Source: Scleroderma bovista (taxonomy: Eukaryota; Basidiomycota; Agaricomycetes; Boletales; Sclerodermataceae). Taken from it: a DNA stretch of 64,000 bases. The notes beneath the pieces were generated by a model. That model was not told the origin of the DNA. It worked only from the letters and a program-made list of their open reading frames with translations, and ran no database searches. This document shows positions 1 through 12,565 of the stretch, piece after piece. The stretch covers positions 62,001 through 126,000 of the forward strand of contig JAYMGJ010000149.1 in assembly GCA_037178675.1 (NCBI GenBank), given 5' to 3'. The position numbers and the translations under genes are program-made. Numbering within the stretch: the first letter of the stretch is position 1; the number at the start of each line of letters is the position of its first letter.

Positions 1-2002
1 CCGAACATTGCCTATGAATGATGCACATGGGTTCCTTAAGTACCTCAGAAGGGGAATACAACAACCGTATCTGTGAGAATCAAAGGAGTGGGTAGCAAAA
101 AGCGCTCACATGCACTCTAAATTATTCCCGGATAACACCGAATGCAGTGAACACGCCGCTCAGGAGGCCACTCTAATTTCTCCTGATATCTGACCCATCC
201 ATTTGGCACGCGATGCCATTTGATGAGAGATACCTTACAAGTCGGACCAGTGAAGATAATCAATTTAGACGTCAGACGACGTACCATGTAGTATGAGTTG
301 ATCGCCCATCTGATTCTGAGCTCCGGCGGAAGCCCCAAGCACCGTAACAACGAATATCGATGTTGACATTCCCCCCCGAAATCTTACACCATAGCAATCA
401 GAGCGAAGCTACGGAAAACATCTATTAACCGGCAAACAAGATGAAAGTTGATATTGCGGGACTTTCCATTGAGAAGCAGTCTATTAGATGACAGCAACAG
501 ATCGAGCATTAAAAATGGCCGTAAGATGGTGGAGGCTGAAGGTCTTTGCCAGCAGGAAGGAAACACAAGGCAAAAACGGACCACCATGTTTGATATTAAA
601 TTCCGATGATTTGGGAAATGGTCCTTGAGTCCGAGCCTAGTGATGTGGTGTGTGGGCGTAATCATGAAGTCATGTTTGACGTACAAATCCGATTGGGAAT
701 CTGTAAGGTGCTATAAAATCACATGTCACACTTGGCGGCTCAACCATATAGCCGGTAACTTGGGAAATAGCAATCCTGTTCGGGAAGAAATGGACGACCT
801 CAGCATGTCTGGCAGCGGCCACAGCATGTCCTGTGGTTAATGGGGAACACGAGGCTAAGGCGTCGAAAACATACCAGTCGTTTACCGCGGTCGCTTCATG
901 TGTGGTATCACATGTTAGTCCATTCGTTGGTCGGACGAAGACCATTGTATCACCGCTTGCGCGCATGATGTTCAATTCTCGTTATTTGACAGCGCTAGTG
1001 AGTACTCCAAGTGAACACTGAACGGCCTGCAACTGACGGGAACGTAGTGGAGGCTAGTCAACAATTTTTCCAATATCCTTGACTCGGTGCCTGCGGAGAG
1101 GGAGAGTGAGGTCATCAAGGACTTGAATTCCAACAGCCTTTTCTTCATGCAAGAATACTCTGCAGTACCACAGGCCGGAAACCAGAAGCCGCGTTACACA
1201 TGCAGCTAGTAAGGTCGAAGGCCGCACGGCCAAACGTCACGGATATGGTCTCTTCAATGTCTTCCATCCGACCGTCTTCATCAAACTGGGTGACTTCGCA
1301 GCAGTCTTGTGTATACAGAGTGGGCAGGGGGGACTTGATGGACCCAATCACGCTAGGATGAGGATGAGAATAGTGGATTAGACAAGGCATGCAACGATAT
1401 TGCCATGGAGTGTGGGAAGTGGCGGAGTGCCTGGGCCCAAAAATCTTCTGCTAGAGAAATTACTGATCTAGATACAAACAACACAGCTTGGCCAATGACC
1501 AGTGCTGTGGCCCTTACCTCATCCGACACCAAGACGGTAGTACCACAGCCCGCATCCGTGCGGCAAAGAGAAGGTTGGAAGCGTTGGCTGAGGAAGTTGG
1601 AACTTCTCAGCTCACCCATTAGACACATCTTGGTATTTACACGGTTTACTACACACGCTCTACATCCTCTACTTAGTACGCTTCTCTCTCGCTTGATGCA
1701 AACTTTGGTTCTGGTGGAAAAATAAAAGCATTGAACATGTCATTTCTGACAGTCCAAGCATCACCAAGACAATGAGGCCAAGTTATAGGAAATCAAGCAT
1801 GGGGATGATACAAGATACTCCCCATTTCTGCCTCCCCTCTGATGCCACCAGTGCCTCAGCTTTAAGGAACTGCTCAGTGCTCATATTCAGAGGAGTGACA
1901 TACAATTACATAGTCTACAATAGTGAAGGATCAAAAGATAAACAATCCAACCGTAGAAATGCTTCATTTTCTCTGACATCGCGGATGGGCGCGGCCCAAC
2001 CA
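1..2002. other. No firmly assignable gene; possible minus-strand exons
   Basis: I recognise no protein family here. Minus-strand stretches around 1616-1515 (starting MGELRSSNF and running to a plausible GTAAGG donor), 1465-1390, 1330-1145 and 975-670 have coding-like composition and could be exons of one unknown gene. I could not join them with confidence, and there is no homology anchor. The last ~360 bases before 2002 precede the 3' end of the DIB1 gene and show no distinct signal. Confidence 0.25.
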
Positions 2003-2778
2003 TCAATACCTGTAACGGGTCGAATAATCTGCCGATAATCATCATCAACGTAGGACCATGAGATAAATTAGGAACCGGGGCACACCTTTGGGAGAAACGA
2101 CCAAACCACGTCCCTTCGATGCTCCTCGGTACACAGTCTCAATGATATCAATCAGCTAAGAAACCTTCAGCTTCCTTGACCGTCGGGCTGGGTGGTGCAC
2201 ACTGACCTCTTGTTTGTTATCCATGGCCCAGTTTCTGATGCATAGTAACCATGATCAACATAAGCGGGGAAGAATGTGAAGATGCACGCACATCTTATTA
2301 TTGTTACCAGTCCCGAGATCGATCATAATATGCTTGTTCCTGCAGGACGATCATCGTCAGCACATGTCTCGCTACGCCGTCAGCACTAGCTGGATACGTA
2401 CCGGTAGAAGAACATGACAGTGCAGGGGTCGTAAAGCTCATACATCTGAAGCCAAAAATGGTATTCTCATTAAGTTCTGTCTTTTGTCATTCGACAGAAA
2501 AGAGGACAGAGAAGAAGAAGGGGTTGTAGAAGTAAACGTAGAGAGGTTGTGCTTATCACACGCACCTTGTTGAAGTCTGGCACATTGGTGATATCCACCA
2601 AATAAATCACAGCAAAATTCTGAACTTTCTCCGCGACCGCGTACAACGTCTCGTCCATCTTCATGCATTGAGGATCCCAGTCATGCCCGAACCTAATCAC
2701 GACAGCGCGGTCCTCTTCCGACTTAATCGCTTCGTCGACGTGCCAGCCAGACGGGAGGTGTGGAAGAAAGTAAGACAT
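2003..2778 (-). CDS. DIB1: U5 snRNP thioredoxin-like protein Dim1/DIB1 (TXNL4A family)
   Basis: Component of the U4/U6.U5 tri-snRNP, needed for pre-mRNA splicing in the nucleus. The minus-strand reading starts at ATG 2778 (MSYFLPHLPSGWHVDEAI, the canonical family N-terminus). It continues through VIRFGHDWDPQCMKMDE and VYLVDITNVPDFNK-type sequence, then after introns through MYELYDPCTVMFFYR, NKHIMIDLGTGNNNK, INWAMDNKQE, LIDIIETVYRGASKGRG and LVVSPKDYSTRYRY, ending in TGA at 2003-2005. Every joint is a GT-AG intron and the product matches the family end to end at about 142 residues. The last acceptor (CGGCAG) matters: reading on without it gives a spurious tail. It is a thioredoxin fold without the redox CxxC. 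One of the best-conserved eukaryotic proteins, so identity is nearly certain. Confidence 0.96.
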
Positions 2779-5631
2779 GCCCGCCGCTGTTCTGTTTCCT
2801 TACGCGGTTTCAGTTTTGGTTGGAAATCTGATGCGCCGAGGAAAGAAAAAGATAGTTCGAAGTTAATAATGTAAGTTTCAGATGGCGGCCTGATGACAAG
2901 GTTGGAATCCCTGCTTTCAGGGTTTGGAGACCGCACAATTGAGAGAAGATTAGTAAGCCAACTGGCACTGCCCGAAACCCCCGATGGCAGTTTGTCGACG
3001 TTCGGCATGGCACTCACGTCAAGTCTCCACATCCACTCCCCAGCGCTAAATGTGTAGTGCAAAGTTGCCAATGCAAGTTAGCAGCCCTAACGTTATCTCA
3101 TGCTAATGCGCTTTATACTACTACCGCCGCACCTCGTGATTATGGATTTCGATCACTTTCCGAGTTGCGTGTTTGAACAGATTCATCCTGTCTCGTGTCA
3201 AGGACTTTTATGTATATTCGATTTTCAACATACAGTAGACATCATGCCTATCGTCGTATGATACCGTGAGGAATCGTTACCCACCAGCACGTCTAATTTT
3301 CTCTTTCGCAGGTAACCACTAGCGCTGTCCAAGCATTGGCAACTTGACACGCCTGCCAAGTTACCTGGTGAATAATTCACGATGACTCTACCCCAAAATA
3401 CGGCTCTCCCCTGGCCCCTCCCTGATTCCACGATCGGGGCTGCCAACAGTCGAACACTGTTCGACGGTCAGGTCAAGCAGTCTGAATTCCTCTTTCTTGA
3501 GGAACCCGTGTTGCCCCTTGATCTTGATCGGCCCGGGGAAGTGGAGAAGGATCCGACCGGTCCCCATGCACACAAAGTGGACCCTATACATGATATTGTA
3601 AAGGTTCAAGGTGGCACCACTGCTCTCATAAAATGGCAACTATCAATATCTCAAAGGTAACCAACACAGACTATTATACCCTTGCTATTCATGCCATGAC
3701 AGGGTTGTTTGCGGAGGGCTTGGCAGTAACAAAGCTGCATTTGTTTAAGTGAGCACAAAAATACATTATCTAAGGCTGATAATGCAAGCAACAGCGATGG
3801 GACGGCGATCCTCATCCGTGCTGAGAATTAAAGACAATGTAGGAAAAAGCTTCCCGAAGGCGACCGAAGTTCACGGCTGTGTCAAGCCATGCCCCGATGG
3901 CGATATTATGTTAACTCACTAACATGCAGGTGGCGTAGATAATTACGATGGCCCTGCCGAAGCGCCATGGGTGTGCCATGTGCAAGTAAACCTTGTGTAA
4001 GTTAGTTTTGAAGGTTGGGGTTGGGTTTCATGGCGGAGTCTCGGGTTCTACGGAAATGGCCGGCCCACGTACATTCGCCTGACTTGAATGTGGTTGCTTC
4101 GACATTTCTTCCCCGAAAGGACTTCGGAGGATAGCACCGACGTTCTTCGGAGGCGCATAAAGATGAAAGCCATTAACATCATTTCATTTCATCTGCCGAC
4201 ATAAGAGGTTTACTGACACATTGGCACTGCACAAGAAAGCTGCTTGGTCTCCGATTGGATGGGCAACTATTGAAGGGTTGGCGGGTGCAGTTGCCTATTT
4301 TGTTTAGGGCATTCACGCGAGCTAGTAACTCAGGGGTATAGGTAAGTGGATTAATTCGATTTGTTAAGTCCATTTCGGACACAGCTACTTGACACATGAC
4401 ATTTAGAGCTAAAGCTTGTGGTTTGAGTTGTTCTATGCTGCAGCTTGGACTGTTTGGAGTCGTTCATGATGATCGGGTCTTAACGTGTACATACAGTTCT
4501 GGGCCCTGTATATGAGCACAAGCATACATAACGTCGTCACCGGTGCCCGCCTTTCATGTCGTATACTAATGTGCGAAAATCCACCCATAGTTATTTTCCA
4601 AGATCTGGATTCGGCAAAAGTGACAGTCACGCATCGGGCCTATCTGAGCCATACCGTTGGGATGGCATATATCTGTCCCGAGCGAACTTGGACTGGATGT
4701 AAGTGTGTTGCCTTTATGCGCCTTCCAGGAGCGGAATTTAGGAAAGCGATCATGACGAACTTCCGTCGACGCATCAATTCAATAATCGAAAATCCATATG
4801 ACGTAGTTGCTTCGGTAGGAGAAGCCTGGAGAAGCTCAATGAATGCTGACGCGATGAGCAAGCTGTCATCGCATACTATAGTTTGCAGTATTACCAACAT
4901 TATCATTAGGTCCTGTGCAGGCTGTGTAATGGGGGTAATCATAGCTACCAGTAGCTGCCAGACTGTATGAGATATTTACGGTTTAATTTCGTTTTACTAA
5001 TTTGGACGCGGTTCCTGGGGAAATCTAAATACGTAATTCTTTTGTCATTGATCACATTGAATTCCCATTTGGCGACCTTCAAGTTACTGGCTCGAAACTA
5101 TCTGCTGCGGTCCGGAAGGGAACAAAGGTGCGAGAGCCGCGTCCAACAACGTGGATAAGCTTGTCTCACTAACGCACATGCTTTTGTCGTCGAAGGAGGG
5201 ATTCCCTTGCTGAAGGGATGCTCTAAAAGGCAGCTGCGATGGAAGTGACAGCCCACCTAGATCTATTCACGGGTGCAATGTTTTGCAAGATCTCTCGGCA
5301 GACCGTTCTATTTCTCGAGGTGTATTTTTTGCAGACTTAATATTTCAGGTGTTTGCTTATATTATCTGTCCGAAGTTAATGAAGAGGGCTGACGGGACAA
5401 CACAGCGGCTGGCCAAACTTTGCCCCCGTCCCTTCTACTGGCCCTGCCCAGGTCCTGATCCCGCTGTACTTTTCTGCATCCCACCCGCCCAGTTTCTCCG
5501 TGCGCTGGATGCTCTGAGCAGACGCACACCCACGATCGACCCACCACATTCAGCAGCAGCAGCAGCAGCAACACGCTCGTTTGTCGCTCCATCCTCCTTG
5601 TTTATTGGTTAACCCGTTATACATCTCGTGC
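2779..5631. other. Intergenic; no supported gene
   Basis: This holds the upstream region of DIB1 and the 5' region of the homeobox gene. Open frames on either strand (for example around 3382-3660 plus and 4485-4970 plus) show no family motif, no convincing exon structure and comparable frames on the opposite strand. I see no RNA gene or transposon end. Nothing else can be supported. Confidence 0.5.
5551..5570 (+). repeat. (CAG)6 microsatellite in homeobox 5' leader
   Basis: Six CAG units plus CA lie about 60 bases upstream of the chosen start codon of the homeodomain gene, probably in its 5' untranslated leader. Confidence 0.85.
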
Positions 5632-7749
5632 ATGCCTACCACTCCCCCAGCTAATACAGTCTCACCCAAGTGCTCTACACCACCGTACAATCGTCAAGCA
5701 TCCTCGCGTCCTGTCTTCCACAACGCCCCAGTGCTGCCCCAAAACTCGCCCTTTCACTCAATCACCGACCAGTCGCCTTCCATTCTTCCACGTCCATCAG
5801 CAGACCCTATTACCGCAGTCCCCGATCTCGCCTACCCGGCCGTTTCCATCACCAGCCAGGGTTCTTCCCTTCTCAGCAAAGAAGACGTAATCAGCGATAC
5901 TAAGCGCTCTTCTAAAAGACCACCACCCACGAAGCGGACTGCTGCAGATATGGCTGCAGCCGAACGTGCCTCACCCTCGTCTGAGTCCTCTCATTCCCAC
6001 AGTGGCATGGCAGACAACGATAATGAGGCTGAACGTTTTCACCAGTCAGAAATGTCGTCGGAGCATACTGACCAGCCTCCTAAAAAGAAGCGCACACGCA
6101 CGCTGACGACTCCACATCAATCTGCCGTACTGCATGCCCTGCTTGCGAAGGTGTGTCTACTTCGCGAATGTCGTGTGCCATCCTGAGCCTGCCCTCCAGT
6201 CGCGATTCCCTACTACTGCTATGCGTGAAGAGGTCGGTAGACAGATCGGGCTCAGTGCCCGCAAAGTCCAGGTGCGTCAAACCGTTGACGCCTCGGCTGC
6301 AGCGTATTTAACTCCTTGTTTTGTACTGTTTTCATTGTTGCATATGCCATTCTTTTCGCCTGGGATAGATTTGGTTCCAGGTGAGCTTCTTTGAAGTTCT
6401 GCCTTCTGCTGTTTTTTCAAACTAATCTATCAACCTCTTCCCTATAGAACCAACGTCAAAAAGCTCGGCGACCGCAGGGTAGTGGAGGGGGAGACACAAC
6501 GCCCCTCTCACGGCCCACACCGTCGAGTTCGGGCATGAGCTCCGCATCCTTACCAAACACAGGCATCTCAGTTCCCTCGACATCTTCCGCGTTTGCCCCT
6601 CAAGGAACTATTATTAGTCCTAGTGCGTCCCATCCACAACCACCGCTCTCGTCATTGTCTACGGAAGTCTTCCCCGAGGCTGGTCCGAGTGGATCGCGGG
6701 GCTCACTTGATTCGAGCGGCGTTCTTGGGACTAGGTGGCATAGTACCTCCTCTTCCTTCCACCAGCACCGCCGCCTTACTTCTGCCCCGGAATGGGAGGT
6801 ATCGCGTCCAGCATCCACGAACCCACAGGAATCGGTTACAGAATTACACTCTCATCCTTCTCATCCATCGCCTCGCGCAACACATCTTTCACGTTCTGCC
6901 CGTGAGCCAGGCCAAGGGAATACATCTGTGTTGGCGACTCCGCCTATTCCTGTCATTGTCGCCACTCCACTCTGTGCGAATGCCGCTGCTGTGGCAATGA
7001 AGCAATTTTTGCCGCAGGAGGATAATGGTGAAGGCGGTGCGTCCCCAGGACCCCAACGTACTAGCAGGGCTCTTCCGCCTATCAATACCAGTGCATGGAA
7101 TTCCCAACAATATCAACGACAACGACAACCGGACCATCATGGCCACGGAAGCAGTGCACCTACTACCGACCCTTACACGCCAGGAAATCTGCCCTTCCCG
7201 CTGCAGGCCGGTTCTACTTCGTCACCTTCCCAGCTGCACCGGCGCACTCGGGGTATGATTAGCGGTAGCACGGGAACAGAATCAGGAGTTACCTTGCCAA
7301 ATATTTCAGCCCCATTTACGCTTCAACCTCAGCCGCAGTGGGACCCACGCACGTTTGCGCCAGCGTGCAAACCCGACTTTTCCGCTTGGACGCGGGGGCC
7401 TTCGTCGTCACCAGGATCCTCTATGTATCAATCCCGCCCGGCAAGGCAAAGCTTCTCTTCATTTAGTGTGTTTGGGTCCAGTCCCAGAAGGGATGGGAGC
7501 GATGGGGAGCGGCGGTCAGTATCTCCAGGACCAGTGCCTTCACCTGCTATATCCTCCCGTGGTGCCCATGTGGCCAGTGTTGGCACGAGCATGCACCAAC
7601 ATTCGTATTCGGATGACCCTTCGACTGCATCAACGTCTGCTTCGGTTATTAGGGGTGAACAGCACCACAGTCACTTCCGCGCCATGACTCCGCCATCACA
7701 CGCACGCACGTATCGGCATGCGTCCCCGGATGGGAGGAGGAAGCAGTAA
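5632..7749 (+). CDS. Homeodomain transcription factor (basidiomycete Hom-type)
   Basis: Nuclear DNA-binding regulator of about 634 residues. Exons: 5632-6150, 6200-6271, 6369-6380 and 6448-7749. The first ATG in the open frame is 5632 (MPTTPPANTVSP). A Ser/Pro-rich arm ends in a basic stretch, PPKKKRTRTLTTPHQ, which opens the homeodomain (about residues 148-207). The second exon gives SRFPTTAMREEVGRQIG and LSARKVQ; a 12-nt microexon encodes IWFQ; the last exon opens NQRQKARRP. Together these make the diagnostic recognition-helix motif WFQNQRQK. The remaining ~420 residues are low-complexity Ser/Pro/His/Gln with no second domain, typical of a fungal transactivation region. Related Agaricomycete Hom proteins control mating-dependent and fruiting development; that role here is inference, and I cannot say which Hom paralogue this is. 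Confidence 0.93.
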
Positions 7750-9798
7750 TTGGTGGTAACGCGTTAGTGTGAGGTGGTTATCCGCATCTGGTATGTGCAT
7801 TGTAGTTTCCGCTTCCGCTCGTGCACGGCGGAGGACGCCCCACCAGTGGCTGCTCCCTGGCACTTCCCCATACTCGCATTTACCCCGTCCTCTCCCCCCC
7901 ACCACGTGCGCCCACGTAATTCAAATCCACGAGTGCCCCCACCTCTGCCGAAGAAGACTACTGGGAATCCTATCCTATCATATTGTCGCATATTTTGGCT
8001 AACGCCTTGCTTAATCGTTCCGTCCAAACCTGCATTCTGGACTGCGACGTTATCTGTTGTTTCACCCGTCATTCTACCCTACCCGCTAACTATTACTATT
8101 TACTACCCTTGCAGCCACCCTAAATATCGATACAACTCCTCATATTGACAGACCCATTAAATTTTTTTATAAACATGTGGAGCTTGCACGTACTATTAAT
8201 CGTGTTTTCTATATTCCTATCCGCTTCTGTTCTATCCTTACGGTTATGTCGCATGTGTGCTTACCCCTGCTTCTTTTCCTCTTTTCGCTATTTTGTCCCC
8301 TCGAGTCCAGAATCCAGATAGGCCCGCCTCACACCAGACCCGTGCATTCCTCGCCGATATCGGAACAAGCCCTTGTCACTGCTGTCACTCCGTCTCTCGC
8401 ATTATCCCTCAGGGCTTTTATCGTTGTCTTAACCTTCCCTTCCTCGCCTTCTCAAAAACTCGTTTGTGGATTGAAGTCCCTAACGCCTAAACCCCATGAC
8501 TTTCAACGCACACATAGATATCTAGCTAGGTATAATTGTTTTCCTGTCTATCTCCTATCCTATCACACTCTAGCTTTTTTATGGAGCAATATCTATAGCG
8601 TATTAGGATGTTCACCCACCTAGTTGTACATTTCCACCTACAAAAGCGTACAACACTAGAATACACTAATTTTCCTATCCGTATCTCCCACCCTATCCAT
8701 CATGGTGCACTTTGTGTAGCTTCATAATATCAACGAGAACCGAGGGGAACAGGGATACATCTTTTGCTCCTAGCGGTATCGACGCCCGAGTCTTCGCAGA
8801 TGTTTATCGTGGAGTGCGAATAATCCCGTCAACTGGTGGATTTATGACCCTGCAGGCTGGCTCGGTATTTGGATATTTCATACCAGTTCAGGCAACTATA
8901 GTCTAAACCCATGGTCCTGCCAAACGTAGAACGTTCCGTGCAGTACCTTACACCATGTGTAGGCGATTTGTCAGACAAGGCGGGAAAGATACGTTGTCGT
9001 GCCAGCACGATGATGAGGGATAACGTAGCCTTGCCAACATTGCCCCGTGTAATGACATGTACACTTTGTGCACGTTGTCATCCCTGGACCCCAGGCCGAT
9101 CGAGTGTGGGTCTGTCGTGTAAACGCGAATACGTACTTGCATGGTTGCAAATGATAGTCGTGCGCATCGATATCTCCGTATGGACAGGACGATCAAGGAG
9201 GGGGGAAAGAAGACCTGTCAAACACGAGATATATACGACAGAGATGCAGGGTAATTAGAGCGAGATATGAGATGTGGCAGATCTCGTTCTTGCGCGAGCT
9301 TATTGCTTACGCTTATGTGTCGTGCTTCCTTGACGTCGGATAGGCTGTCAGAAGGAGTGAAGAAATTCTTTGGAATTCTTCTATTTTCTTCCCTGCAGGA
9401 CCTTCTGAAGCTTGTTGCGTAAGTGTGGCCAGCGCGGGCATGCAGTCCATAGTAGCAAGCGTGTAAGCATAAAGGCTGTAGAGTCACATCGGTACACGTG
9501 GTCGTACTGTACAGTAATGTGTCAGTGCGCATTGAACCCACGTGCATAACTCGGGGCGCTTGTCAATCCACGTAACCTGTTTCGCGTATGGAGAACTTGA
9601 CGGATGGCGGGGAAAATTAGCTAAACCAATCAGAGTTTACAATCGGGAGCAGAACATGCAAAGGAGAATGCACGCTCCTCGAGCCCGATCCCTCTCGAGA
9701 ATTTCTCCAGACCTATCACCCTGCCAACGACGCAATGCAAGATAATTAAACTGCTATTGGAAAGCCGTGGCTGTCCCCATCATTGATCTGCTACTCCT
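7750..9798. other. Convergent intergenic region, pyrimidine-rich 3' flank
   Basis: This lies between the 3' ends of the homeobox gene and the RING-finger gene. From about 7800 to 8700 the plus strand is strongly C/T-rich, with long open but repetitive frames (for example 8177-8623) that look like low-complexity translation and not a protein. It may be a long 3' UTR. No gene, tRNA or transposon end is recognised. Confidence 0.45.
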
Positions 9799-12565
9799 TC
9801 AGAGGTGGGGCAAGGGGCGGTGTCGAGACGACGACGAACGGCTGAGGAGAGCCTGCCGCTGCTCTTCCTCTAGTCTCTGCAATAATACTGTGCGTATTTG
9901 CAAAGCTGTCGACCTACCTAGAGTGAGGGACGCCTTGTCGTTTTCCGTGGCTGACGAAATCTTCTCGTTCGACCCCCTGGAGACGTCCATACTCCGGGAG
10001 TGTACGTGTGAGTTTGACGCAGCACGCAACTGTGCAGAAGGTTCGAGGGACAGTGACACTCTGGAGAACGAAGTGTCGGAGAGGCGAGCGAGTAGGGATG
10101 GGGGCGCGTCGACATCTATGTTGTCTTTGTCACTCCCAGAAACGGTTGCACAATCATCTCTCTGCTCTTTCATACTGCCACGCTGCTGCGCCACAGGGCG
10201 TGATAGTAAATGGGCTTGGACTTTCTCCCGCAGTCTGCGCCGCCGATGCCATCTGGGACCACCTGCCCCATGATACACCCTTCAGTGTCACGAGCAGCGG
10301 GCATCGGGAACTGAATCAAACTTACATGGAATAGTGCGATCTCCAGTCTGGGTTCCAATTTGACAAGGATCTGTGTCCTCGACACTTGTTCTACTGGATA
10401 CGGAGGTATTTTCATCCGCCATTGACGGGATATTTTCTGCCAAAGACGTATGTCCATGCCAATGAGAGGGAGGTATAGTTATCGTTCCTGCCCCTGAAGG
10501 GGGGGCCGAGTTAGTGGCGGTGGCAATGGTTGCCTGAATACTGGTATCATCCGGCCTTGTCAGTGGAACTTCATTTTCCTTTCCAGCTAGTCCAGCTCCC
10601 CGTGCTTGCAGTCGCTCTCCCGTTTCAAATTCATCCCCAGCTGGGTATGCTGGCATGAAACCTTCTTTCTGTTTTCCCTTGGCACCACCTCTCCCCTTCG
10701 CTGTTGAATGGATCATAGGATCCAAATCTGAATTTGGGATGCCGCTTGGTAAATGGGTATTATCAGCCGTATCTTCGATACGGACTGCCGATGTGGACGC
10801 GTGGCTGTTTGAAAATATCTGTGCCTGCCTCTGATAATGTTTGCTGTCGTAAGCGTTGCAGACTCAGCTCAGGAGAGACGAGAATAAGACTGGTACTTGC
10901 GCCTGAACTCCTACTCCCTGTGCGCCACTGCCGTTCATCTGAAGACCCGTCAACTCTGGATATGTTCTAATTTTCTCACGACATCCGTCCAACGCCGAGG
11001 GGCTGTCCCCGTTCCGTCCAACGTCTCTATGTAGTCGATGATCTGAGTCCGAACGGGTGGGAGAACGGGACCGAAACCGAGAGTAATGGGGAGAGTATTC
11101 GGCCCATCGATTCCCTCTTTCAACACGGTGAGGAGGGGGCAAGTCGGGTGGAACGTCGTACTGCAAACAGTATTGTTAACCTCCATCGACAGGAGGCCAC
11201 ATACGATGACATGGCTTTACCTGTACTATTTGGTCATACGTGTTCAAATCACGGTATGGACTTCGAAGGTAGCAGTAAATCTCTTGAACGCATCGAAGCG
11301 TTTGGTCAGAATAATGAAGGCTTTAACGAAAGGGGTAAGACCAACACTTACCATGAGCGAAATGCTCTGCATTAACATACCGTCCACCTTCAACGTATGG
11401 CCGGTCCATATCCAGAAATTCAGCAAGAAGTTTGACTGCTGAGTCGGATCGGATATCGATTGATTTCATGAGTGAGACAGTAAATGTCGTCAGAAACTAT
11501 TCCAAGTAAATCAGCTAGCGAAGAGTGGAAGATCCAGATCCTCACGCACCTCGACATCCAAACTGGGCCACACTCTTAGTTCGCGTCTCAACCACGCCGT
11601 CATTCTGCTTATCAGATCAGGGGATGAAGCGAACTGGGCTGGCGCTGGAAAGGGACGATAGCGGGTATACCGGTTTGATGCGACGTGCTGAGAAAACGGG
11701 GGGATGACATTTAAGTATCTGTGTAAGAAGGAAAGTGGAAGGACAGAGAAGTCGATGTACCTTTGCATACAACCCCCAGTCATATACCCACCTCCTCCTC
11801 GCGATCGCTCGTTCAAGTTGCTCGTCCGCTCGTTCCCGATCTTGGTGCTCAAGAGAGTGCCCCCGGCCCCACGGTCTCTCTCTCTGCCTTCTTGTATTGT
11901 GCTGACGTGGTCTCGTTTCCCTTAATTCAATTCCTGAACCAAGAAGGGGGGCAGGGGAAGTGGGACGCGGCAGGAGATAGTACTTTTGATAGTCATATTT
12001 CGAGCGAATATGGTGGATGAGATACATCTGTTCGCCTTTTTCATTAGAAGAGTCGAATGTCCGGTTGCAGAGGGGACATCTGTGGGATTGTTCTGTTTTG
12101 TCCGAAGTTAAAATAGTGGAAGATCAGAAAGAGACGGAAAATGACAAATTACACACCTGCCCACATCAAGATGCACTCGAAGCAAAACTCGTGCGTGCAT
12201 GTAGGAATAATCGTCCGGTCGAGGAAGGGTTGTAAGCATATTGTGCAGTGGTCCTCTGCTTCGAGCTCTGTGTCTACGTCGTCCTCAACGGAGTCGGGGG
12301 GACCTTGGCCGACGCACGCGTCATCGAAATGGTTACTGCTCTGTGTAACCCGGATAGCATCTGCACTGATAACACACTTGGAGCATTCCAGCCCCTCGCC
12401 AACACCCCCGTCGTTAGTTCTGTCGGGTGAAAGAGATGACCCAGACATGGATACAGTTTCCTTGTTCTGGAGCTTAATGCGCTTAGAAGCACGCTCATGT
12501 TGCAGCTCAGGCTCGGGTTCGGGTTTACCGTCGGGTCTTTGGTGGAGGCCCGTGCTCGTGCTCAT
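9799..12565 (-). CDS. TOPORS-like RING-finger E3 ubiquitin/SUMO ligase
   Basis: Nuclear RING-finger ligase resembling topoisomerase-I-binding Arg/Ser-rich proteins. The start is ATG 12565 (MSTSTGLHQRPDG). The C3HC4 RING is CTICLQPFLD ... CTHEFCFEC ... WAEQSHRCPLCNRTF, split by an intron after WA. It is followed by the family's conserved block: YLIHHIRSKYDYQKYY, RRRWVYDWGLYAK, then HVASNRYTRYRPFP, LRRELRVWPSLDVE, FLTTFTVSLMKSIDIRS, LLAEFLDMD, HEIYCYLRSPYRDLNTYD and QIVQYDVP. All joints fit GT-AG introns. A long disordered Ser/Arg-rich C-terminal part (exons near 11166-10902, 10831-10310 and 10250-9799) ends in a charged segment QIRTVLLQRLEEEQRQA. Likely E3 activity toward nuclear targets; specific substrates cannot be inferred. 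Confidence 0.88.

Noticed and set aside
2697..3071. Minus-strand frame overlapping and preceding DIB1
   Set aside because: It overlaps the DIB1 first exon in another frame, and DIB1 already has its canonical N-terminus at 2778.
3382..3660. 92-codon plus-strand frame upstream region of DIB1
   Set aside because: Unrecognised, short and mirrored by an antisense frame of similar length. No splice context to extend it.
4485..4970. 161-codon plus-strand open frame
   Set aside because: No family motif, no neighbouring exons, and an equally long antisense frame. Composition does not look like a selected protein.
8177..8623. 148-codon plus-strand frame
   Set aside because: Low-complexity translation of a C/T-rich tract, with no domain. 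More likely 3' UTR or intergenic DNA.
10288..10725. A separate small protein starting MDPMIHSTAKGRG
   Set aside because: The frame joins in phase, through clean introns, to the upstream and downstream parts of the TOPORS-like gene, so it is an internal exon.
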